Below are positions 16,536 through 24,000 of a DNA stretch of 28,451 bases, in pieces. The notes beneath the pieces were generated by a model. The model was not told where the DNA came from. It made no database searches and worked only from the letters and a program-made list of their open reading frames with translations. How positions within the stretch are numbered: the first letter of the stretch is position 1; each line of letters opens with the position of its first letter. The position numbers were made by a program, and so were the translations under genes. Origin of the DNA: JAZLGI01 sp045616225 (lineage in GTDB: Bacteria; Spirochaetota; Spirochaetia; Sphaerochaetales; Sphaerochaetaceae); contig JAZLGI010000076.1 of NCBI GenBank assembly GCA_045616225.1, forward strand, positions 1 to 28,451, in the 5' to 3' direction.

Positions 16536-17597
16536 ATGAGAATTTCAATACTTGGTTTTGGAACAGTTGGCCGCGGTGTTTATGACATGATTGTCAAAAG
16601 CAAAGATTTTGAATGTGTCTCCGTCTTGGAAATGAAAGAGAAATGCACGGAAAACTACATGGTCTGGGATATAAAAGACATAGTATCAGACAGTGATGTA
16701 GATACTGTTGTAGAATGTATGGGAGGTGTTCATCCTGCATTTGAATTTGCCTGTGAAGTTCTTAAGAACAAGAAGAACTTTGTTACTTCAAATAAAGCAC
16801 TTGTTGCTGATAAGGGTGAAGAACTCCAGAAATTGGCATCTTCAAATAAAGTAGCTTTTCTTTTTTCTGCTGCTTGTGGCGGAGCAATTCCCGTACTACA
16901 CAATCTATGTCTTGCAAAGAAAACAGATTCAATCATTGGAATTCAGGGAATTTTGAACGGAACAACAAATTTTATTCTTTCAAAAATGGAAGATGAACAA
17001 TATGACTATGCTTCTGCTCTGAAGATGGCCCAACAGCTTGGTTATGCAGAAGCAGATCCTACTGCAGATGTAAGTGGGATGGATACTATGAGAAAAATAA
17101 TTCTTGCCAGTGGAGTTGCTTATTCCAAAATGCCAAAAGAAGGATATTGTATGGAAGGTATTGAACGGGTTCCGTCAACACTTTTGCAAGAATACTCTCT
17201 TAGATTGGTTGGAAGTTGCGGTCTTAATGAAGACGGGTCTGTTTTTGCTTTTGTTCAGCCTACACTTGTCAAAAAGAGCAGTGTTTTCGCTTCTGTTAAA
17301 TCTAATTTCAATATGGCCCTTTACAATGGAGAAAACAGTGGTTGCATCTCTTTGGGAGGACAGGGAGCCGGCAGATATCCTACAGCTTCTGCAGTATTGA
17401 GGGATTTGACTTCAATTTCCCAAGGAGATAAGGCAATGTTTGATGACAGTATTTGTTCTGTAAGGGCAGATAACACTAAGAAAGAATTTGATTACTATGT
17501 TGTCAAAAATTCAAAGATTACAAAAGAAAGGCATTCTGTGGCAGATATGTTTGCAAAGTCTCAGGAAGTAGATTTCTTTGCTGCTTTTGAAGAATAA
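16536..17597 (+). CDS. hom: Homoserine dehydrogenase, short form without ACT domain
   Basis: Reduces aspartate semialdehyde to homoserine with NAD(P)H. The N-terminal Rossmann fold carries GFGTVGRG (7-14). The catalytic region has VTSNKALVA, GILNGTTNFILSKM and AQQLGYAEADPTADVSGMD, the family signature including the catalytic lysine/aspartate region. At 353 residues it ends where the dehydrogenase domain ends, so the C-terminal ACT domain found in many bacterial Hom proteins is absent. Threonine feedback, if any, must act elsewhere. The ATG has TGAGG just upstream. It is the first gene of the hom-lysC-asd operon, with lysC beginning 10 bp after its stop. Confidence 0.95.
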   Translation: MRISILGFGTVGRGVYDMIVKSKDFECVSVLEMKEKCTENYMVWDIKDIVSDSDVDTVVECMGGVHPAFEFACEVLKNKKNFVTSNKALVADKGEELQKLASSNKVAFLFSAACGGAIPVLHNLCLAKKTDSIIGIQGILNGTTNFILSKMEDEQYDYASALKMAQQLGYAEADPTADVSGMDTMRKIILASGVAYSKMPKEGYCMEGIERVPSTLLQEYSLRLVGSCGLNEDGSVFAFVQPTLVKKSSVFASVKSNFNMALYNGENSGCISLGGQGAGRYPTASAVLRDLTSISQGDKAMFDDSICSVRADNTKKEFDYYVVKNSKITKERHSVADMFAKSQEVDFFAAFEE

Positions 17598-17607
17598 AGA
17601 GGAAATA

Positions 17608-18930
17608 ATGTTAAAAGTTTGTAAATTCGGCGGTTCTTCTGTAGCCGGAGCAAGTCAATTTGAGAAAGTAAAATCAATAGTCCGTGAGGATTCTTCAAGG
17701 CGTATTGTGGTTGTTTCCGCAGCAGGAAAGAGAAATCAAAATGATCATAAAATCACAGATTTGCTTTACCTTTGTCATGCTCATCTGACTTACGGTGTTT
17801 CATGCGAAGATATCTTTGAACAAATTAAAAATCGCTATGTGGAGATAAGAAATGATTTAGGATTGTCCTACAGAATAGAGGATGATTTTGATATTCTCAA
17901 AGCAAAACTTTCAAAGGATATTCCTGTTGAAGATTTGGTTTCGCGTGGAGAGTATATGACTGCCAAGTTAATGGCAGAATACCTTGGATTTCATTTTCTG
18001 GATGCAAATGAAAGTATTTTCATGGGATATGACGGTAAGTTTAACGGGCAAAAGATTTCTGAAGCCATTCAGAAGGCTTTGAAGGCATACGGAAATTTGG
18101 TACTTCCTGGTTTTTACGGTGTTCTTCCTTCCGGAAGAATACGTCTTATGTCCAGAGGCGGAAGTGATATTACAGGAGCTCTTGCAGCTGCAGCCTCCCA
18201 AGCAGATATTTACGAAAACTGGACAGATGTCAGCGGAATCTTAATGGCAGATCCTAAAATTGTTGAAGAACCAAGGCCAATACCTGAGATTACCTATTCA
18301 GAGCTTAGAGAATTGGCATATATGGGGGCTTCTGTTCTTCATGAAGAATCTATACTTCCTGTTAAAGACGCCGGAATTGCCCTTAACATCAGGAACACAA
18401 ACAGACCTCAGGATGAGGGTACAATGATTGTTGACAGGATTGATTCTGATGATTCTAGCGACGAAAGATTTATAACGGGTATTGCCGGAAGAAGAAACTT
18501 TGACATAATTACTGTCAGAAAACATAATATCACAGATAACTTTAACAGTGATTTGAGATTGTCTTTGGAGGTTTTGGATCACTATAAGGTCTCTGTGGAA
18601 CATATAACCATGGGCCTTGATTCCTTTGCATTTGTTGTTTCTCAATCGGCCTTGGGAGATAAATTATATGACATTATCAATGATATTCAGAGTGCAATAG
18701 GGCCTGATGATGTTCAGGTTCAGGACAATATTGCCTTGGTTGCTGCGGTAGGAAGAAAAATGACATTCAGACCGGGTATTTCAGGAAAGCTTTTCAAAGC
18801 TCTTGGAGAAGAAGGCATAAATATCAGGACAATTGCACAAGGAGCAGATGAGCTTTCCATTATAATTGGTGTAGATAACAGCCAATTTGAAACCACAATT
18901 CGGGTTTTGTATGAAGGATTTGCAGGTTAA
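17608..18930 (+). CDS. lysC: Aspartokinase (monofunctional, ACT domains)
   Basis: Phosphorylates aspartate, the committed step to lysine, threonine and methionine. The kinase domain starts KVCKFGGSSVAGA, and continues with LVSRGEYMTAKLMA, SRGGSDITGALAAAA and WTDVSGILMADP. The C-terminal third (about 310-440) contains two ACT-like segments (ITVRKHNITDN... and VAAVGRKMTFRPGI...GINIRTIAQGADELSI), the usual site of amino-acid feedback. I chose the ATG at 17608 because AGAGGAA lies just upstream and the conserved KFGGSS then sits at residues 5-10; an upstream in-frame ATG (17578) lies inside hom. The predicted protein is 440 residues, with asd following after 12 bp. Confidence 0.95.
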   Translation: MLKVCKFGGSSVAGASQFEKVKSIVREDSSRRIVVVSAAGKRNQNDHKITDLLYLCHAHLTYGVSCEDIFEQIKNRYVEIRNDLGLSYRIEDDFDILKAKLSKDIPVEDLVSRGEYMTAKLMAEYLGFHFLDANESIFMGYDGKFNGQKISEAIQKALKAYGNLVLPGFYGVLPSGRIRLMSRGGSDITGALAAAASQADIYENWTDVSGILMADPKIVEEPRPIPEITYSELRELAYMGASVLHEESILPVKDAGIALNIRNTNRPQDEGTMIVDRIDSDDSSDERFITGIAGRRNFDIITVRKHNITDNFNSDLRLSLEVLDHYKVSVEHITMGLDSFAFVVSQSALGDKLYDIINDIQSAIGPDDVQVQDNIALVAAVGRKMTFRPGISGKLFKALGEEGINIRTIAQGADELSIIIGVDNSQFETTIRVLYEGFAG

Positions 18931-18942
18931 GGAGAAGATAAA

Positions 18943-19932
18943 ATGAGATTGGCTATTCTTGGAGCTACAGGTGCCGTTGGTCGTGAAATGCTTAAAATTG
19001 TCAGTGAGTACAATATTCCTCTGGAAAAAATAGACTTGCTGGCAAGTAGTAGAAGCGCCGGTAATGTGTTGGATTTCAAAGGGGAGAAAATTGCTGTTCA
19101 GGATGCAGAAAAGTATGATTTCAAAGAAACAGATTTTGTGCTTGGTGCTGTGGAAAATGATTTTGCAGAAGTTTTTGCTCCTAAAATTAAAAAAGCAGGA
19201 GCAGTCTTCATTGATAACAGCTCTGCATTCAGGCTTGATGAAGATGTACCTCTTGTAGTACCGGAAATTAACGGAGAAGATGCAAAAAAACATAAAGGAA
19301 TTATTGCCAATCCTAACTGTTCAACAATTATTACACTTATGGCAGTTGCCCCTATTGCAAAGATTTCTCCAATTAAAGCAATGATTGCCAGTACATATCA
19401 GGCTGTATCAGGGGCCGGTATTAACGGACTAAGAGAACTTGAAACTCAAATTTCTGATTTGGCTGCAGGTAGAAAACCTGTTTCAAAAGTTTTTGCAACT
19501 CAAATTGCAAATAACGTCATTCCCTGTATAAGTTCTGAGACAGATAACCTTTACACAAAGGAAGAGATGAAACTTCAGAATGAAGGAAGAAAGATTCTTC
19601 ATCTTCCTGAAATGAAAGTGTCTTGCACATGTGTCAGAGTCCCTGTGATGAGAAGTCATTCTATTTCTGCCACAATTATTACAGAGAAAAAAATTACCGT
19701 TGAAGAAGCTAAAAGGGCAGTTGCATCTTTTGAGGGAGTAAAGCTTGTTGAAGATTTTGAAGGCAGAAATTATCCTACTCCGCTTGATACAAGCGACCAA
19801 GACCTTGTTTGGGTCGGAAGAATAAGAGATGGTCTTGTTGCAGAAAATTCTCTTTCACTTTGGTGTTGCGGTGACCAGATAAGAAAAGGAGCTGCTTCCA
19901 ATGCTGTTCAGATTTTAAAATCTTTAATCTGA
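18943..19932 (+). CDS. asd: Aspartate-semialdehyde dehydrogenase
   Basis: Reduces aspartyl phosphate to aspartate semialdehyde, the branch-point substrate for Hom and for lysine/diaminopimelate synthesis. The 329-residue protein has LGATGAVGREML (NADP binding), SSAFRLD, catalytic Cys126 in NPNCSTI, and QAVSGAGINGLREL. The C-terminal part includes CTCVRVPVMRSHS with the substrate-binding Arg and His. An AAGGAG that overlaps the lysC stop precedes the ATG. It is the last gene of hom-lysC-asd. No hairpin terminator is obvious in the 5 bp before the next promoter, so some readthrough into the riboswitch region is likely. Confidence 0.97.
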   Translation: MRLAILGATGAVGREMLKIVSEYNIPLEKIDLLASSRSAGNVLDFKGEKIAVQDAEKYDFKETDFVLGAVENDFAEVFAPKIKKAGAVFIDNSSAFRLDEDVPLVVPEINGEDAKKHKGIIANPNCSTIITLMAVAPIAKISPIKAMIASTYQAVSGAGINGLRELETQISDLAAGRKPVSKVFATQIANNVIPCISSETDNLYTKEEMKLQNEGRKILHLPEMKVSCTCVRVPVMRSHSISATIITEKKITVEEAKRAVASFEGVKLVEDFEGRNYPTPLDTSDQDLVWVGRIRDGLVAENSLSLWCCGDQIRKGAASNAVQILKSLI

Positions 19933-19937
19933 ACTTA

Positions 19938-19966
19938 TTGACAAAAAAGAAGTATACACCTAGTAT
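19938..19966 (+). promoter_or_regulatory. Sigma-70-type promoter for the lysW riboswitch transcript
   Basis: TTGACA (19938-19943), an exact 17-bp spacer and TAGTAT (19961-19966); transcription should begin near 19973, just ahead of the riboswitch. Two copies of the palindrome GTATAC (19952-19957 and 19963-19968), 11 bp apart, flank or overlap the -10. Confidence 0.8.
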
Positions 19967-19976
19967 ACCCACAACA

Positions 19977-20146
19977 TAATCATGATAGAGGCGCATCTGT
20001 TATGAGTATCTGTTTTACAAGGGCAAAGGAAACAGTGAAAGGAGCAGGTGCCGAGGGGATGGAGGATTGCCTGATTTTCCACTGCCCGGGCCGTGGGATA
20101 ATATTCTACGGACTGTCGCTCATTGAGCGGAGAGCTATCATAACAA
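19977..20146 (+). ncRNA. Lysine riboswitch (L box)
   Basis: Conserved lysine-aptamer elements appear in order: the P1 5' side ATGATAG (19982-19988) followed by AGAGGCGC, then GAGTA, a GGGCAAAGG segment, GTGAAAGGAGC, GGTGCCGAGG, a P4-like helix, CGGGCCGTGGGA, GGACTGTCGCTC, and finally AGAGCTATCAT, whose CTATCAT (20135-20141) closes P1. Lysine binding stabilises P1. The 3' side of P1 can otherwise pair with the terminator's 5' arm (CTATCATAACAA at 20135-20146 against TTGTCATGATAG at 20167-20178, one mismatch), forming an antiterminator. High lysine should therefore stop transcription before lysW. No structure program was run. Confidence 0.92.
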
Positions 20147-20165
20147 CACCTTCTTAAGAAGTCTG

Positions 20166-20197
20166 ATTGTCATGATAGAGTCATGACAATTTTTTTT
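20166..20197 (+). terminator. Riboswitch-controlled Rho-independent terminator
   Basis: A perfect 10-bp stem (ATTGTCATGA / TCATGACAAT), a 5-base loop, then eight T residues (20190-20197, the first being the last stem base). Its 5' arm shares TCATGATAGAG exactly with the aptamer's P1 5' side (19980-19990), so it competes for the same partner. It lies directly upstream of the lysW ribosome site. Confidence 0.9.
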
Positions 20198-20209
20198 AAG
20201 GAGGGGATT

Positions 20210-21802
20210 ATGAAAAAAGGAAAAATCCCAACATTTATTTTCATTGCTGCAGTTGTAGTGCTTCTTCTCATAGCTGCATTCAGCAACGGTTCATTTAACG
20301 GAACATTGTGGTCTTTGTTCCCGCCGTTTGTAGCCATTGGTCTTGCTTTGATTACAAAAGAAGTCTACTCATCTTTGTTTATAGGTATTATCTGCGGTGG
20401 ACTTCTTTACTCAGGTTTTTCTTTTGAGGGAACTTTGGTTCATATCTTTGAAGACGGAATGGTAGGAAGTCTTGCAGATTCTTACAACGTTGGAATCCTT
20501 ATTTTCCTTGTTGTTTTGGGAGTTGTTGTTGCTCTTATGAACAAAGCAGGCGGAAGTGCTGCTTTTGGAAAGTGGGCAAGTGAACATATCAAGACAAAAA
20601 CAGGTGCCCAGCTTGCAACAATTGGACTTGGAGTTCTTATCTTCATTGATGATTATTTCAACTGCCTTACTGTTGGTTCTGTTATGAGACCTGTTGCAGA
20701 CAAGCATAAAATTTCAAGAGAAAAACTTGCATATCTTATAGATGCTACTGCTGCTCCTATTTGTATTATTGCTCCTGTTTCTTCATGGGCTGCAGCTGTT
20801 GCCAGTTCTGTTACAGACCCTAACATCAATGGTTTTCAGGTTTTCATAAAGGCTATTCCTTATAACTACTATGCTATTCTTACAATAGCCATGATGATTA
20901 TTCTTGCTGTCTTTAATTTTGACTTTGGTACAATGACAAAATATGAAGCAACAGAAAAATTCAATGATCTTCTGGATAGTTTCTCAGAACAGGTAGAAAC
21001 AAAAGAAACCGTAATCAAAGAGAAAACAAACAGTGAAGGAAAAGTTATAGATCTTGTTTTCCCAATTGCAGTTCTTATTGTTGCATGTGTTATAGGAATG
21101 ATTTACAGCGGCGGATTCTTTGAAGGATGCAGTTTTGTTGAAGCATTCTCAAATTCAGATGCTTCTGTTGGTCTTATGCTTGGAAGTGCAGTAACTCTTG
21201 GAATTATTATTGTTTACTATGTTTTCAGAAAAACAATGACTTTCAGTGAGATAATGAGTTGTATTCCGGAAGGCTTCAAAGCTATGGTTCCTGCAATTCT
21301 CATTCTTACTTTTGCATGGACTCTCAAAGCTATGACAAACAGCCTTGGTTCAAGTGAATTTGTAGAGTCTGTTGTTGGTTCAAGTGCAGACGGTTTCAAG
21401 ATGTTCCTTCCTGCTATTGTATTTGTTATCGGATGTGTAATTTCATTTGCAACAGGTACTTCTTGGGGTACTTTTGGAATCCTTATCCCTATTACAATTC
21501 CTTTATTCCCAATTGATAATCCACTTGGAATTGTATGTATTTCTGCTTGTATGGCAGGTGCTGTTTGCGGAGACCATTGTTCTCCTATTTCAGATACTAC
21601 AATTATGGCATCTGCCGGCGCACAGTGTGAGCATATCAACCATGTTAACACTCAGCTTCCTTATGCAATTACAGTAGCTGGTGTTTCATTTGTTTCTTAC
21701 ATTATCACAGGTTTTATTCCAAATGCTTGGATTACACTTCCAATTGCACTTCTTCTGATGGTTGGAACACTTCTTGTTTTGAAGAAAAAGCTTGTAAAGT
21801 GA
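20210..21802 (+). CDS. lysW: NhaC-family transporter, predicted lysine importer LysW
   Basis: A 530-residue, roughly 12-helix inner-membrane protein of the NhaC antiporter superfamily. Motifs include LIFIDDYFNCLTVGSVM, ATAAPICIIAPVSSWAAA, TGTSWGTFGILIP and CGDHCSPISDTTIMAS. A charged cytoplasmic loop (about 255-285) divides the two halves. Riboswitch-linked members of this family were earlier predicted by comparative genomics to be lysine transporters (LysW), and here the gene sits directly behind a lysine riboswitch and terminator. Lysine uptake is thus inferred, and Na+/H+ exchange is the alternative. I chose the ATG at 20210 after AAGGAGGGG; the in-frame ATG at 20183 lies inside the terminator hairpin. 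It forms a single-gene transcript with its own terminator. Confidence 0.88.
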   Translation: MKKGKIPTFIFIAAVVVLLLIAAFSNGSFNGTLWSLFPPFVAIGLALITKEVYSSLFIGIICGGLLYSGFSFEGTLVHIFEDGMVGSLADSYNVGILIFLVVLGVVVALMNKAGGSAAFGKWASEHIKTKTGAQLATIGLGVLIFIDDYFNCLTVGSVMRPVADKHKISREKLAYLIDATAAPICIIAPVSSWAAAVASSVTDPNINGFQVFIKAIPYNYYAILTIAMMIILAVFNFDFGTMTKYEATEKFNDLLDSFSEQVETKETVIKEKTNSEGKVIDLVFPIAVLIVACVIGMIYSGGFFEGCSFVEAFSNSDASVGLMLGSAVTLGIIIVYYVFRKTMTFSEIMSCIPEGFKAMVPAILILTFAWTLKAMTNSLGSSEFVESVVGSSADGFKMFLPAIVFVIGCVISFATGTSWGTFGILIPITIPLFPIDNPLGIVCISACMAGAVCGDHCSPISDTTIMASAGAQCEHINHVNTQLPYAITVAGVSFVSYIITGFIPNAWITLPIALLLMVGTLLVLKKKLVK

Positions 21803-21820
21803 AACACTTAAGTTTTGCAG

Positions 21821-21852
21821 GGGACTGAGATTTCAGTCCCTTGTTTTTTTTT
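21821..21852 (+). terminator. Rho-independent terminator after lysW
   Basis: An 8-bp stem GGGACTGA / TCAGTCCC with a 4-base loop (21821-21840), followed by TTG and a run of nine T. It lies 18 bp after the lysW stop. A possible promoter for the next operon (TTGTTT at 21841-21846, 17 bp, GATAAT at 21864-21869) overlaps the T-tract, but that is weak. Confidence 0.9.
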
Positions 21853-21885
21853 GTCTAAGTCTGGATAATTTTGTTGGAGAATGAT

Positions 21886-23334
21886 ATGTATGATGTTCTT
21901 ATTATAGGTGCGGGAATTGTAGGTACATCCCTTGCTTATTATTTGGGAAAATATAATCTTAATGTTTGTGTCTGCGATAGATACAATGATGTTGCCAATG
22001 GTGCAACAAAAGCAAACAGTGCAATTCTTCATGCAGGTTTTGACTGTCCAAACGGTACAATAGAAGCAAAACTCAATCTTAGGGGAGTTGAACTTGCAAA
22101 ATCAATTTGCCAAAAGCTGGATGTAGAGAGAAGGGAAATACCTTCTTTTGTTCTTGCATTTACAGATGAAGATATAGAAACAGTTAATAAGCTTTACAAA
22201 CGTGGTATTGCAAACGGAGTTAAAGGACTTGAGATTCTAAATTATGATGAAGTCCTTAAAAGAGAACCTGCAATAAATCCAAAGGTTAAATGTGCTTTGT
22301 TTGCAAGTACTTCTGCAATTGTGAATCCTTGGGAATATGCTATTGCAATGGCAGAAACCTCTGCATTAAACGGGGTGCAGTACAAACTCTCCACTGCTGT
22401 AGAAGCTATTGAAGGTTCTTCCGAGACATTCTTTACAATTCACACAAATAAGGGAGATATCAAGACAAAATTTGTCGTCAATGCCGCAGGTGCTTTCAGT
22501 GCAGATGTTTACAAAATGGTTGGAGGAAATTCTCTCACTCAGACAAATTCATGCGGTCAGTATTATGTCTTGGATAAGGATCAGGGAAAAATCATAAACA
22601 GTATTGTTTTCCAATGTCCTACAAAACTTGGGAAAGGAGTTCTTGTTGCTCCAACCATTCACGGAAACTTAATTGTTGGTCCCGATGCATTTACAGTAGA
22701 CTGCGGAGACAGTGTTGCTACAGTTGAGCCTTTTTTGTCAAAGGTAAAGGAAAGCGGACTCAAAAGTGTACCGGGAATTGATTTCAGAAAGGTAATTCAT
22801 GAATATGCCGGAGTAAGACCAAATTGTCAGATAGAAGATTTCATCATTGAAGAAGCACCTGAATGTAAAGGTTTCATTAATCTTGCAGGAATAAGAAGTC
22901 CGGGATTATCTTCTGCACCGGCAATAGCAGAAGAAGCTTTGAAGATTCTTGAAAAGGCAGGACTTGAATTAAAGAAGAAAGACAACTTTACAGATTCCAG
23001 ACATATTGTGAGATTCAGACAGTTATCAAAAGAACAACAGGAAGAGTTAATCAAACAAAATCCTCTTTACGGGAGGGTAATATGCCGATGCGAAACAATC
23101 ACAGAAGCAGAAATTGTAAACGCCATTCACAGTCCTATAGTTCCTACTACAATTGATGCAATCAAACGAAGATGCAATGCCGGTATGGGACGTTGTCAAG
23201 GTGGTTTCTGTGGGCCTAAGGTGCATGAAATCATAGCAAGAGAACTTGGAATGAAACAACAAGATGTTCTCATGGATGAGGAAGGCTCTTACATTATTAC
23301 ATCTGAAATAAAAAAAGCCACGGAGGAAAGATAA
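21886..23334 (+). CDS. FAD-dependent oxidoreductase with C-terminal BFD-like [2Fe-2S] domain (GlpA-like)
   Basis: A 482-residue soluble flavoprotein of the DAO/GlpA family. The FAD Rossmann motif GAGIVGTS is at residues 8-15, with KANSAILHAGFD, NAAGAFSADVYKM and a C-terminal FAD-contact region AGIRSPGLSSAPAIAEEA. The last 85 residues form a BFD/Fer2_BFD-like domain: CRC (400, 402) and C-N-A-G-M-G-R-C-Q-G-G-F-C (430, 437, 442). This architecture is known from anaerobic glycerol-3-phosphate dehydrogenase-like enzymes, where a second flavoprotein and a DUF1667 protein often follow; neither does here. The substrate is uncertain (glycerol 3-phosphate or a 2-hydroxyacid). ATG 21886 is chosen over an upstream TTG because GGAG lies seven bases before it. 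Confidence 0.85.
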   Translation: MYDVLIIGAGIVGTSLAYYLGKYNLNVCVCDRYNDVANGATKANSAILHAGFDCPNGTIEAKLNLRGVELAKSICQKLDVERREIPSFVLAFTDEDIETVNKLYKRGIANGVKGLEILNYDEVLKREPAINPKVKCALFASTSAIVNPWEYAIAMAETSALNGVQYKLSTAVEAIEGSSETFFTIHTNKGDIKTKFVVNAAGAFSADVYKMVGGNSLTQTNSCGQYYVLDKDQGKIINSIVFQCPTKLGKGVLVAPTIHGNLIVGPDAFTVDCGDSVATVEPFLSKVKESGLKSVPGIDFRKVIHEYAGVRPNCQIEDFIIEEAPECKGFINLAGIRSPGLSSAPAIAEEALKILEKAGLELKKKDNFTDSRHIVRFRQLSKEQQEELIKQNPLYGRVICRCETITEAEIVNAIHSPIVPTTIDAIKRRCNAGMGRCQGGFCGPKVHEIIARELGMKQQDVLMDEEGSYIITSEIKKATEER

Positions 23335-23335
23335 A

Positions 23336-23998
23336 ATGTTAAAAACCAAAGACCTTTTTGATTTAAGCCATTCAATTGCAGGTTCATATCTGTCTTCTTT
23401 TGAATATCCGTATCAAGCTCTTTCAGGAATTAAATCACTTATAATTGAGCTTGGAAAAACACTATCAGATGATTACGTTCAAATTAGCGAGAATGTTTGG
23501 GTTCATAAAACAGCAGTTGTTGCAAAAACTGCTTTTCTTGGAGCTCCTTGTATTATAGGTGCCGGAACGGAAATCAGGCATAGTGCATTTATAAGAGGCA
23601 GCGCTCTTGTAGGACAAAACTGTGTTGTAGGCAATTCTGTAGAACTCAAGAATGTCATTCTTTTTGATAATGTTCAGACTCCTCATTTTAATTATGTAGG
23701 AGACAGTATTCTAGGTTATATGAGTCATATGGGAGCAGGTTCCGTTACAAGTAATGTAAGAAGTGATAAACAAAAAGTTGTTGTTCATGATGCTTTTTCC
23801 GGAGAAAATACAGATACCGGTCTTAAGAAGGTCGGAGCAATGCTTGGAGATTATGCAGAAATAGGATGCAACAGTGTTCTTAATCCTGGAACGGTTATTG
23901 GAAGAAACTCAAATGTTTACCCTACAAGTTGTGTAAGGGGAACCGTTCCTGCAAATTCAATTTTTAAGAATAACGGTGATATTGTGAGGAAAAGATAA
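23336..23998 (+). CDS. Left-handed beta-helix protein, GlmU acetyltransferase-like
   Basis: A 220-residue protein made largely of hexapeptide repeats from about residue 48 on (V-x-I, A-x-x and G-x-x turns), forming a left-handed parallel beta-helix. The segment TPHFNYVGDSILG (116-128) followed by HMGAGSVTSNV matches the H-x-x-Y-x-GDA...GAG-x-x-x-x-N region of the GlmU acetyltransferase domain, with His117 at the catalytic position. The GlmU N-terminal uridyltransferase domain is missing. It begins 1 bp after the flavoprotein stop and ends 2 bp before glmM, so it probably acetylates glucosamine-1-phosphate made by GlmM. A separate uridyltransferase would then be needed. Such proteins are often labelled UDP-GlcNAc pyrophosphorylase, which the domain content does not support. 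Confidence 0.75.
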   Translation: MLKTKDLFDLSHSIAGSYLSSFEYPYQALSGIKSLIIELGKTLSDDYVQISENVWVHKTAVVAKTAFLGAPCIIGAGTEIRHSAFIRGSALVGQNCVVGNSVELKNVILFDNVQTPHFNYVGDSILGYMSHMGAGSVTSNVRSDKQKVVVHDAFSGENTDTGLKKVGAMLGDYAEIGCNSVLNPGTVIGRNSNVYPTSCVRGTVPANSIFKNNGDIVRKR

Positions 23999-24000
23999 CT

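Noticed and set aside
18781..19293. 170-codon minus-strand open frame across the lysC/asd junction
   Set aside because: It is antisense to two well-conserved enzymes and its Cys/Phe-rich product resembles no family I know.
19951..19968. Terminator for asd formed by the GTATAC repeats
   Set aside because: The stem is only 6 A/T-rich pairs, has no T-tract, and coincides with the lysW -10.
20210..21802. Sodium/proton antiporter (NhaC) as the final function
   Set aside because: The family match is right, but the lysine riboswitch directly upstream makes lysine transport the better functional call; antiport remains an alternative mechanism.
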